Of a DNA stretch of 7,008 bases, positions 1 through 6,664 are shown piece after piece; the stretch's first letter is position 1, and every line of letters starts with the position of its first letter. The DNA lies in NCBI GenBank assembly GCA_050010255.1, contig JBEKLJ010000191.1, positions 1-7,008 of the forward strand. The letters are read 5' to 3'. Below the pieces are notes generated by a model. The model did no database searches and was not told the DNA's origin. It saw only the letters and a program-made list of their open reading frames with translations. The DNA is from JBEKLJ01 sp050010255. GTDB taxonomy: Bacteria; Acidobacteriota; Terriglobia; Bryobacterales; Bryobacteraceae. Both the position numbers and the translations under genes were made by a program.

Positions 1-93
1 ACTTGAACAGTACGTCGAGGACTCACCCCGAGCGCAACGCAGAAGATGCCGGCCTCCCGCAAGCCGCAGCCGAAGGCGTGTGAGAAGTTCGGG
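1..93. other. Gene-free 3' flank of the asmA-like gene, possible dispersed repeat
   Basis: This is the stretch between the asmA-like stop codon and the window edge. I see no coding frame with family resemblance, no tRNA-like fold and no Rho-independent terminator (no hairpin followed by a T run in the minus-strand direction). At the very edge, ACT-TGAAC-AGT forms the tip of an inverted repeat whose stem may continue outside the window. Further in, GCCT at 52-55 and AGGC at 74-77 are inverted around a GC-rich core rich in GC/CG words. This mosaic of short GC-rich blocks resembles intergenic dispersed repeats in some high-GC genomes, but a single copy in view cannot prove that. Confidence 0.3.
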
Positions 94-1698
94 CTAGTTC
101 CCGCGGTCCAACCCGAAGCGCGGCTCCGCGCGCGTGCCGTCGATGCGGATGTGCAGTTGCGTCCCCGCGCCGTCCCTGGCGAAGAATGGGTCTGCCATCT
201 TCAGCGCCCATCGCTTCCAGCCGGTCACAGTTTCAGACACCCTGGCCTGCATTCGCAGCCGGCCGCGGAAGTCGAGCGCTTCCTTGTCGAACGTGTAGCT
301 GCCGGTCAGAGCCAGATCCGCGCCGGGGATGGCAAGGTGCAGCCGCGAGAATTCGATGACGCCGTTGGCCAGGCGGAAACTCCCTGCGAGGGTAGCGGGC
401 ACTTCGTCCACCGCCCTGTCGCCCGGTCTTCCTTGTGCGCGACTGCTCAGCGCGTCGAGCCTGTCCTGCAGCGTTGCGCTGGTGAAGTGGGCCTGCCGCA
501 GCGCGAAGGACCCGGAGAGCCGCAGCTTGTCGGCGATGTCGCGCTTTCCCGGCGGCCATTGAAGCTTCACTTTGAGATCGATGGGGCCGCGCATCATCGG
601 CTTGGGGCCTCTCATCGCCAGGCGCATGAGGTCCTCAATGTAGCCCTCGCGGAAAACGACATCCAGCGCGACCGTCTTGCCGCTTTCGCCGGGGCCGCGG
701 ACCACGCCTCCGCGCACCACAAACCTGGTCCGGCCCAGCGTGGCCTCCACCGGCTGCAGCAGTGTGTTGCCATTTCGGCCGTCGATGATGGCGTGGTACG
801 TGGTCTGAAGCGGCACCGGATTCCCGCTGATGGTGAGCCGGAAATCCGGCGTGCGCGTCTCGCCGTCGGCGACGATGTTGTCGAGCGTGCCGGCGAACTT
901 GCCCGTCGAATCCAGCCGTCCGGCGATCCCCCTGAACACGCTCAAATCGGCGTTCTCGAAGACGTATTCACCGCCCAGCGGCGTGTCGCTCGGATCCTCC
1001 GACACCCATGGCCCGAAGCGGCCCTGGCAGCGGATGAGGCCGGGTGGCTTGGGGTTGGTGAGTACGGCCGTGTAACGCATGGCGATGCCTGGACCGGCCG
1101 ATTCCAGTTTGAGCTTCCGGATGTCGAACTCCAGCGGATTCTTTTTCGGATCCTTGGGCAGAACGGAGAGCCTAGAGCCGTCTGCGATGATCGTATCGAT
1201 AATCACGGATGGCGCCGCAGCCCTCCCAGCGGATGTGGGCGGCGCGCTCTGTTCCGCCCGCGGAGTGTTTGGGCCCTTGGGCGGCACGACGATCCGCAGG
1301 CCTTCCAGCCGAACCATGGTCACGCGCACCGGGCGGTCCCAGAGCGAATACAGTTCCACGTCAAAGGCGACCTTGCCGATAGCCACGAGCGGCGGCCGGT
1401 CATGGCGGTGTTTGTGCCACAGCGAAATGCGCTCTCCGGTCACACGCGCCAGAGCGCCGCGTCTGCCGCGCAGCAACAATCTCAGCGGCCAGTCAATAGG
1501 CGTGGAGACGTGGAGCGAGCCGATTTCGACATCGCTCGCGAACCGCTGGCGCAGGTACTCCACCGTCTGTTCGCGAATGTAGGGTTCAATCCGCCGGGAA
1601 AGCACCTGGGCGGCGATGGCCACTGCCGCCAGGATCAGGAGCAGCGACGCAGAGATCCACAGCAACCATCTCTTCGCCCTGCCAATTCGATTCAGCAT
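94..1698 (-). CDS. AsmA-family membrane-anchored protein
   Basis: This encodes a 534-residue protein with a short basic N-terminus (RIGRAKR), one transmembrane segment at about residues 11-33, and then a long, cysteine-poor, beta-rich region without enzyme motifs. The C-terminal part (about 390-530) has the AsmA-like pattern: alternating hydrophobic strands, ALTGSYTFDKEALDFRG near 463-479, SETVTGWK near 488-495, and DPFF..DGAGT followed by IDGT. AsmA/YhdP/TamB-type proteins sit in the inner membrane with a large periplasmic part and are linked to outer-membrane lipid homeostasis; that role here is inferred from family only. I chose the ATG at 1696-1698, which has AGGCGG 8 nt upstream and places the basic patch and membrane segment at the N-terminus. 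A TTG 11 codons upstream (1729-1731) is possible, but it abuts a stable hairpin and has no well-spaced Shine-Dalgarno sequence. The gene follows hdrA after a 75-bp gap, so co-transcription is possible but no functional link is evident. Confidence 0.75.
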   Translation of the reverse strand: MLNRIGRAKRWLLWISASLLLILAAVAIAAQVLSRRIEPYIREQTVEYLRQRFASDVEIGSLHVSTPIDWPLRLLLRGRRGALARVTGERISLWHKHRHDRPPLVAIGKVAFDVELYSLWDRPVRVTMVRLEGLRIVVPPKGPNTPRAEQSAPPTSAGRAAAPSVIIDTIIADGSRLSVLPKDPKKNPLEFDIRKLKLESAGPGIAMRYTAVLTNPKPPGLIRCQGRFGPWVSEDPSDTPLGGEYVFENADLSVFRGIAGRLDSTGKFAGTLDNIVADGETRTPDFRLTISGNPVPLQTTYHAIIDGRNGNTLLQPVEATLGRTRFVVRGGVVRGPGESGKTVALDVVFREGYIEDLMRLAMRGPKPMMRGPIDLKVKLQWPPGKRDIADKLRLSGSFALRQAHFTSATLQDRLDALSSRAQGRPGDRAVDEVPATLAGSFRLANGVIEFSRLHLAIPGADLALTGSYTFDKEALDFRGRLRMQARVSETVTGWKRWALKMADPFFARDGAGTQLHIRIDGTRAEPRFGLDRGN

Positions 1699-1706
1699 CT
1701 GCGATG

Positions 1707-1712
1707 CCGCCT
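1707..1712 (-). promoter_or_regulatory. Ribosome binding site for the asmA-like gene
   Basis: On the minus strand this reads AGGCGG, a five-of-six match to AGGAGG, 8 nt before the ATG at 1698. It supports that start over the TTG at 1731. Confidence 0.45.
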
Positions 1713-1731
1713 GCTCACAGCGATTGCGCAA

Positions 1732-1750
1732 CCGCCCGCGAAAGCGGCGG
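1732..1750 (-). other. GC-rich stem-loop between hdrA and the asmA-like gene
   Basis: Plus-strand CCGCC (1732-1736) pairs with GGCGG (1746-1750). Inside it, GC (1738-1739) pairs with GC (1744-1745), with C1737 bulged, closing a four-base loop (GAAA on plus, TTTC on minus). It lies in the short gap after the hdrA stop. No T tract follows on the minus strand, so it is not a classical intrinsic terminator. It could attenuate readthrough, protect the 3' end of the upstream message, or be incidental in GC-rich DNA. Confidence 0.35.
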
Positions 1751-1773
1751 AACTCCCCGCGACTCCTAGCCCG

Positions 1774-3756
1774 CTATGCCAGAACCCCTGCGATCTCCTC
1801 GAAGATCTCGTCGTCTTCGAAGAGGTTCTGGCCGATGGAACCGGAGGGGCAGGCCGCCACGCAGGTGCCGCAGCCTTTGCAGAGCACCTCGTTGATCTGC
1901 GCCTTCTTCACATCGGCGCGGAAGGTAATGGCGCTGAAGGGGCACAGCGGAATGCAGGTCTTGCAGCCCGAGCAGTCGTCTTCGCGGATGTAGGCGGTGT
2001 TGGGCTCCATCTCGACGTAGCCGGCGTCGATCAGCGCAAAGGCCTCAGCCGCCGCCGCGCCCGCCTGCGCCACCGTGTCCGGGATGTCCTTGGGCCCCTG
2101 GCAGCAGCCGGCCAGGAAGACGCCGTCGGTGGCGGTACTCACCGGCGCGAGCTTGGGGTGGCGCTCCAGGAAGAAGCCTTCGCTGGAGCAGCCGATGTTG
2201 AACAGCCGCCGCACGTCGGAGGCGTCGGCGCGCGCCTCCAGCCCGACCGAGAGCACCAGCATGTCCACCGGAATCTTGCGCACCTGGCCGAGCAGCGTGT
2301 CCTCGACCTGGAGCGTCAGCCGGCCGTCCTCGCCGGCCGGGTACACGTCGCCGACCTTGCCGCGGATGAACTGCACGCCTTCCTCGGCCACGCGGTTGTA
2401 GAACTCCTCGAAGGCCTTCCCCGGGGCGCGGATGTCGATGTAGAAGTTGTAGACTTGCGCCTCGGTCTTCTCCTTGATGAGGTGGGCCAGCTTGAGCGAA
2501 TACATGCAGCAGACGCGCGAGCAGTAGCGGTTGGTGTGCGCGTCGCGGCTGCCGATGCAGTGCACGATGCCGACCGTCCGCGGCTTGCTCCCGTCGCGCA
2601 GCACGACCTCGCCGCCGGTCGGCCCGGAGGCGTTCACCAGCCGCTCGATTTCGGGCGCGGTGTAGACGTTCGGATAGGTGCCATAGCCATAAAAGGGCAC
2701 CCGCCGCGCATCGAAGGCATCGAAGCCAGTGGCAACGATGATCGTGCCCACCTCAATGGCTTCCATGCTCTCCTTCTGCTGGAAGTCGATGGCCTGGCGC
2801 TCGCCGCAGGCTTCGATGCAGGTCTTCTTGCACTTGCCGCTCTTGAACTCGATGCAGGTATCCGGGTCGATCAGGACCAGTTGCGGCACTGCCTGCGGGA
2901 ACGGCATGTAGACGGGCTTGCGCTTGCCCAGCCCGAGGTTGAACTCGTCGCTGACCTTGGCCTGCTTGTAGACGCAGGCTTCGACGCACTCCAGGCACCC
3001 GACGCAGAGATCCTCGATGATGTAGCGCGGCTTGCGGCGCACTTTGACCTTGTAGTTGCCAACGAAGCCCTCGACCTCGGCCACCTCCGAAAGCGTCCAC
3101 AGCGTGATGTTGGGATGCGCCCGCACCGCGGTCATCTTGGGCGTGAGGATGCAGGCCGCGCAGTCGAGCGTGGGGAAGGTCTTGTCGAACTGCGCCATGT
3201 GGCCGCCGATGGTAGGCTCGCGCTCCACCAGGTAGACCTTCTTGCCGGCGTTGGCCAGCGTGAGCGCGGCGTGGATGCCCGCAATGCCGCCGCCCACGAT
3301 CAGCACGTCGGGGTGGACCGAAACCCTCCGGCGCTCGAGCGGAACGTGCAGCGCTACCCGCCGCACCGCGGCGCGCACCAGGTCCTGGGCCTTGTCGGTG
3401 GCCGCTCCCTTGTCGCTGTGCACCCAGGAATCGTGCTCGCGCACGTTGACCATTTGGGTGAAATAAGGGTTCAGCCCGGCCGCGGCCGCCGCGCCGCGGA
3501 AGGTCTTCTCGTGCAGGTGCGGCGAGCAGGCCACCACCACGATCCGGTTCAAGCCAAGCTCGTGGATGTCCTGGGTGATGAGCTGCTGGCCCGGGTCCGA
3601 GCACATGTACTTGTAGTCGCGCGCCACCGCGACCCCCGGAAGAGTCGCAGCGAATTGGGTGACACCCTTGACGTCCACCGTGGCGGCGATGTTGCTGCCG
3701 CAGTGGCAGACATATACCCCTATGCGCACGGGACCGGAACCGTTAGTTCGCGCCAT
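1774..3756 (-). CDS. hdrA: HdrA-type iron-sulfur flavoprotein (CoB-CoM heterodisulfide reductase subunit A family)
   Basis: This is a full-length 660-residue HdrA homologue. HdrA binds FAD and several [4Fe-4S] clusters and performs flavin-based electron bifurcation or confurcation between ferredoxin, a low-potential donor and a higher-potential acceptor. Visible domains in order: the N-terminal HdrA domain with C17 and C19 (VCHCG), C52 and C77 (ACSPHLHE); a thioredoxin-reductase-like FAD fold with GGGIAG at 155-160 and acidic E178; C199/C202 in LDCAACILTPKM; an inserted ferredoxin with C251-C254-C257-C261 and then C301, C309, C313 and C317; HCIGSRD at 399-405 with C412, C416 and C417, matching the family's cluster-ligating C400/C412/C416/C417 set; TDGVFLAGCCQGPKDIPD at 543-560; and a C-terminal 2x[4Fe-4S] ferredoxin (C595/C598/C601/C605 and C626/C629/C632/C636). 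No membrane segment is seen, so it is cytoplasmic. The ATG overlaps the upstream gene by 14 bp, with GGAGGAGG 12 nt before it. No hdrB, hdrC or hydrogenase gene is adjacent, so its partner is probably the upstream membrane oxidoreductase (inference). Confidence 0.93.
   Translation of the reverse strand: MARTNGSGPVRIGVYVCHCGSNIAATVDVKGVTQFAATLPGVAVARDYKYMCSDPGQQLITQDIHELGLNRIVVVACSPHLHEKTFRGAAAAAGLNPYFTQMVNVREHDSWVHSDKGAATDKAQDLVRAAVRRVALHVPLERRRVSVHPDVLIVGGGIAGIHAALTLANAGKKVYLVEREPTIGGHMAQFDKTFPTLDCAACILTPKMTAVRAHPNITLWTLSEVAEVEGFVGNYKVKVRRKPRYIIEDLCVGCLECVEACVYKQAKVSDEFNLGLGKRKPVYMPFPQAVPQLVLIDPDTCIEFKSGKCKKTCIEACGERQAIDFQQKESMEAIEVGTIIVATGFDAFDARRVPFYGYGTYPNVYTAPEIERLVNASGPTGGEVVLRDGSKPRTVGIVHCIGSRDAHTNRYCSRVCCMYSLKLAHLIKEKTEAQVYNFYIDIRAPGKAFEEFYNRVAEEGVQFIRGKVGDVYPAGEDGRLTLQVEDTLLGQVRKIPVDMLVLSVGLEARADASDVRRLFNIGCSSEGFFLERHPKLAPVSTATDGVFLAGCCQGPKDIPDTVAQAGAAAAEAFALIDAGYVEMEPNTAYIREDDCSGCKTCIPLCPFSAITFRADVKKAQINEVLCKGCGTCVAACPSGSIGQNLFEDDEIFEEIAGVLA
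3743..3756 (-). other. 14-bp overlap of the EtfD-type gene with hdrA
   Basis: The hdrA ATG (3754-3756) lies upstream of the TAA (3743-3745) of the preceding gene, in a different frame. The hdrA Shine-Dalgarno sequence, GGAGGAGG at 3769-3776, is inside the preceding coding sequence. Such an overlap usually means co-transcription and translational coupling, supporting a shared function for the two proteins. Confidence 0.85.
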
Positions 3757-5686
3757 TGGACCGGGTGGCCTCCTCCGCCAGTTGCATCACGTCGCGGACC
3801 GCGAGCCGGCCTTCCAGGCCGGCGGTCTTGGACGCGTCTTCAAACATCACCATGTCCTTCGGACAGCCGACGGCCAGGATGGCAGCGCCGGTGGCGGCCG
3901 CCTCGCGCACGCGGCGCTCCGCCGGGCGCTCCTCGATGCCGGGTACGTCCTCCATCCAGATGTGCCCGCCTCCGGCGCCGCAGCACCAGGCGGTGGAGCG
4001 GTTTCTGGGCATCTCCAGAAGGCGCGCGCCGAGCGCCTCGATCACCCGCCGCGGCGGGTCATAGACGCCGTTATAGCGCCCCAGGTAGCAGCCGTCGTGG
4101 TAGGTGACAACCGCCTCTAGCTTCTGCGACACCGGCAGCCGGCCCGAGGCGATCAACTCCGCCAGCAGCTCGGAGTAATGGAGCACGGCGCCGTCGCGCC
4201 CGTACTCGTTCTTGAGGGCGTGGTAGGTGTGCGGGTCGCCCGTGACGATGCGCTCGAAGCGCGCCTTCTCGAGCGAGGCCAGGTTCTTGTCGCGCAGGAC
4301 CTCGAAGAGGCCCTCCTCGCCGGCGCGCCGCGCGTCGTTGCCCGAGTTCTGCTCGGCTTCGTAGAGGATTCCAAAGTTCAGGCCGGCGCGCTCAAACACC
4401 TTCCCCGCCGCGACGGTCACCGGCTGCACGCGCGGGTCGTAGGCGGCGTAGTCGCCGGTGAGCCAGAGGTACTCGACCGCCTCCTTGCGCGCGTCCTTGG
4501 GCTTGAAGCCGAGCGCTTGCACCCACTTGGTCCGGTTGCGCGGCGACTGGCCGAAGGAGTTCCCATAGCGGCCCAGATTCATGAGGGCCGTCTGGAGCTG
4601 CGCGTCCACCGCGCCGTTGGCCACCAGGCGCCGCCGCATCTCGACGAGCAGCGGCACGTGCTCATTGAATACCGGGCACCGCTCCATGCAGGCCGCGCAA
4701 GTGACACAGGCCCAGATGGTTTCGTTCTTGACGGCCGCGCCCACCAAACCCGCGCCGTCCCCGCCGCCGCCGCGCACCAGCAGCTTCACCTCGTGCATCA
4801 AGTCCTTAGGTGAGAGTGGATAGCCGCTCAGGAACGCAGGGCAAGCGCGGTCGCAACGGCCGCACTCGGCGCAGGCCAGCCCGCTGAACAGCTCGCGCCA
4901 GGTGAACTCCTCGAGCTTCGAGGCGCCCTCGGTCCCAGCCGGCAGCACGCCCTCATCCAACTGGGCGAAGAACACGCCAAACGGCGATGCCAGCAGGTGC
5001 ATGTGCTTCGAGTACGGCAGGTAGGCCAGGAACCCGAGCACCGTCACCATGTGCAGCCACCACATGGCGAGGTAGCCCGCGCTGGCGTGGCCGGCGTCGA
5101 CGCCGAGCGAGGCGAACAGGCCGGCAATCGCCTTCCCCACCGGCTGCCAGACCCGCGGATGCGCCAGCGCGGAGAATCCGCTGCCGGCCAGCGACGAGAG
5201 CAGCACCAGCGAGATCAGAACCAGGATGAGGGTCGCATCGCGCGACCGCTCCAGGCGCTCGGGCGTCAAGATGTAGCGCCGCACCGCCGCCACCGCCAGT
5301 GCCGCCAGGCCGAGCACGCCCGCGGCCTCGAGCGCGAAGGCCATGGGGCCCACTTCATCGGCGTAGGGGACGGGCAGAATCGGAACCAGGCCGCGCAGCA
5401 GGTTCCAGAAGAAGCTGGAGGCGTAGAAGACGAACGACCAGAAGATAAGGAAGTGCGCCGCGCCGATCCAAGTCTCGCCGAAGAGCCGCTTCTGGCCGAG
5501 CACGTTGACGGCGAACAGCCACAGCCGCCGCGGCAGGCGATCCCAGCGCTTTTCGGGCCGCGCGCGCCGCAGCACGCCGATGTAGCGGGCCACGCGCGCG
5601 CCGAACAGCGAGAAGGATATCAGCGCCAGCGCCCAGAGCCACACGAACCCGGGCACAATCCAGCGCATCGCGGCGGGATCGGGCAT
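3743..5686 (-). CDS. EtfD/EMO-type membrane ETF:(mena)quinone oxidoreductase, HdrDE-like Fe-S protein
   Basis: A 647-residue fusion. The N-terminal third is a NarI/HdrE-like membrane domain with segments near residues 10-30, 74-98, 115-136, 152-168 and 207-226. H78, H212, H228 and H230 (FLAYLPYSKHMH) are candidate heme b ligands. A 2x[4Fe-4S] ferredoxin follows (C272/C275/C278/C282 and C327/C330/C333/C337), its halves joined by a glycine-rich linker (306-314). Two CCG (HdrB/HdrD-type) domains form the C-terminus. The second has C533, C568-C569 (WCCGAGGG) and C608, but CPKD in place of CPxC. The first (about 405-505) aligns well in sequence (DARRAGEE, HALKNEY) but has D412, N447-S448, D484 and T487 where ligand cysteines belong. 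Family knowledge: EtfD/EMO proteins (mycobacterial EtfD, Geobacter EMO) oxidise ETF and reduce menaquinone. The position directly after etfBA supports this role. The start is the ATG at 5684-5686, with AGGAAGGG 10 nt upstream inside etfA. It is likely an integral cytoplasmic-membrane protein with its Fe-S part in the cytoplasm. Confidence 0.88.
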   Translation of the reverse strand: MPDPAAMRWIVPGFVWLWALALISFSLFGARVARYIGVLRRARPEKRWDRLPRRLWLFAVNVLGQKRLFGETWIGAAHFLIFWSFVFYASSFFWNLLRGLVPILPVPYADEVGPMAFALEAAGVLGLAALAVAAVRRYILTPERLERSRDATLILVLISLVLLSSLAGSGFSALAHPRVWQPVGKAIAGLFASLGVDAGHASAGYLAMWWLHMVTVLGFLAYLPYSKHMHLLASPFGVFFAQLDEGVLPAGTEGASKLEEFTWRELFSGLACAECGRCDRACPAFLSGYPLSPKDLMHEVKLLVRGGGGDGAGLVGAAVKNETIWACVTCAACMERCPVFNEHVPLLVEMRRRLVANGAVDAQLQTALMNLGRYGNSFGQSPRNRTKWVQALGFKPKDARKEAVEYLWLTGDYAAYDPRVQPVTVAAGKVFERAGLNFGILYEAEQNSGNDARRAGEEGLFEVLRDKNLASLEKARFERIVTGDPHTYHALKNEYGRDGAVLHYSELLAELIASGRLPVSQKLEAVVTYHDGCYLGRYNGVYDPPRRVIEALGARLLEMPRNRSTAWCCGAGGGHIWMEDVPGIEERPAERRVREAAATGAAILAVGCPKDMVMFEDASKTAGLEGRLAVRDVMQLAEEATRSNGAN

Positions 5687-5692
5687 GAACCG

Positions 5693-6664
5693 TTATCCCT
5701 TCCTCGCCTCGACCGCCTCGGCCAGCGCCGGCAGCACATCCAACGCGTCGCCGACGATGCCATAGTCGGCGACTTCAAAGATGGGCGCGCTGGGGTCGCT
5801 GTTGATGGCCACAATCACATCGGCGTCCCGCATGCCCTCGATGTGCTCGGGAGCGCCGCTGATGCCGGCGGCGATGTAGAGCTTCGGCTTCACCGTCACG
5901 CCGGACTTGCCGATCTGGCGCGCTAGCGGGAGCCAGCCCTGGTCGATCACCGGCCGGGAGCCGCAAACGGCCCCGCCCAGCGCCGTGGCCAGATTCTCAG
6001 CCAGCTCGAGGTTGTCCTGCGACTGGATGCCGCGGCCCACGGCCACCAGCACGTCCTGCTCGGCCAGGTTCACGTCGCCCGCCTCGGGGTCGACGTACTG
6101 CTTCAGGCGCACCCGCGGCTCCGCCAGGCTGAGCTGGACCTCCCGGACTGGCGGCAGCCGATCCGAGCGGCCCTGGTCGGCCTGCCGGGCGCCGGGCCAC
6201 ACACCTTCGATTACGGTGTCGCCCGTGGAGGCCACGGTGGCCTGGATCTTGCCGCCATAGAGCAGGCACTGAGCCTCGATGCGGCCATCGCGCACCGTCA
6301 GATTCTTGGCGAAGTTCACCCCCGGGCAGCCGAGCCGGGCGGCGAGCAGCGGGCCGACGCCCATGCTGACGTTCGTCAGCGGGATCAGCACAGCCGCCGG
6401 GCGATTGTCGAGCGCCAGCGCCGCCAGCGCCTCCGCATACGGCTCCGCCATCGGTTCCGCCAGAGCGGGATGGTCGCCGTAGAGGACCGAATCCGCGCAG
6501 CCGAGCGTGGCTGCCAGAGCGCTGGCGCCGTGGCCCAGCAGGACGGCCTCGAGCGGCGTGCCCAAGGCATCGGCAACCTCGCGTCCGAGCGCCAGCAACT
6601 CGTAGGTGACCGGGGAGAGCTGCCCTCTCCAATGCTCGGCCAAAACCCAGATCGTTCCGCTCAT
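5693..6664 (-). CDS. etfA: Electron transfer flavoprotein alpha subunit (FixB/EtfA family)
   Basis: This 323-residue protein has the usual EtfA length. EtfA pairs with EtfB to form a soluble heterodimer whose alpha C-terminal domain binds FAD and carries electrons between dehydrogenases and a membrane oxidoreductase. The N-terminal ETF fold begins MSGTIWVLAEH. The FAD domain shows LVAVGRGI (206-213), GSRPVIDQGWLP (235-246), RQIGKSGVTVKPKLYIAAG (249-267), H274, and then VAINSDPSAPIFEVADYG (285-302), which closely follows the ETF alpha signature. Two signature positions differ: the usual G-A-I-Q-H is G-A-P-E-H at 270-274. The chosen ATG at 6662-6664 overlaps the etfB stop as ATGA and has GGGAGGG 4 nt upstream. 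A longer GTG-started frame from 6709 would add 15 residues with no family resemblance and is disfavoured. Six bases separate its stop from the next gene. Confidence 0.95.
   Translation of the reverse strand: MSGTIWVLAEHWRGQLSPVTYELLALGREVADALGTPLEAVLLGHGASALAATLGCADSVLYGDHPALAEPMAEPYAEALAALALDNRPAAVLIPLTNVSMGVGPLLAARLGCPGVNFAKNLTVRDGRIEAQCLLYGGKIQATVASTGDTVIEGVWPGARQADQGRSDRLPPVREVQLSLAEPRVRLKQYVDPEAGDVNLAEQDVLVAVGRGIQSQDNLELAENLATALGGAVCGSRPVIDQGWLPLARQIGKSGVTVKPKLYIAAGISGAPEHIEGMRDADVIVAINSDPSAPIFEVADYGIVGDALDVLPALAEAVEARKG
5697..5704 (-). promoter_or_regulatory. Ribosome binding site of the EtfD-type gene, within the etfA 3' end
   Basis: On the minus strand this reads AGGAAGGG, 10 nt before the ATG at 5686, inside the last codons of etfA. 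This arrangement favours translational coupling of etfA with the membrane oxidoreductase gene. Confidence 0.55.

Noticed and set aside
52..77. Possible intrinsic terminator after the asmA-like gene
   Set aside because: Only a short GCCT/AGGC pairing encloses the GC-rich core, and no T run follows in the transcription direction.
1699..1731. TTG start for the asmA-like gene at 1731
   Set aside because: It has no well-spaced Shine-Dalgarno sequence and sits against the 1732-1750 hairpin. The ATG at 1698 has AGGCGG at 8 nt and gives a normal basic-plus-hydrophobic N-terminus.
2753..3604. A second minus-strand frame inside hdrA
   Set aside because: It is out of frame with the well-supported HdrA protein, and its translation is Arg/Gly/Ala-rich without motifs.
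46..4107. A plus-strand frame open for more than 1,350 codons
   Set aside because: It runs antisense across the asmA-like gene, all of hdrA and part of the EtfD-type gene, all of which have clear family motifs. Its translation is low-complexity and Arg/His/Ala/Val-rich with no recognisable domain. Long open antisense frames are expected when GC-rich third positions on one strand suppress stop codons on the other.
4741..4770. GC-rich low-complexity run (Gly-rich when read on the minus strand)
   Set aside because: It encodes the glycine-rich linker between the two ferredoxin halves of the EtfD-type protein, so no separate repeat element is needed to explain it.
4178..4813. Plus-strand open frames opposite the EtfD-type gene, including a similar one at 4997-5926
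   Set aside because: They mirror the codon bias of the minus-strand genes, show no domain resemblance and have no credible context.
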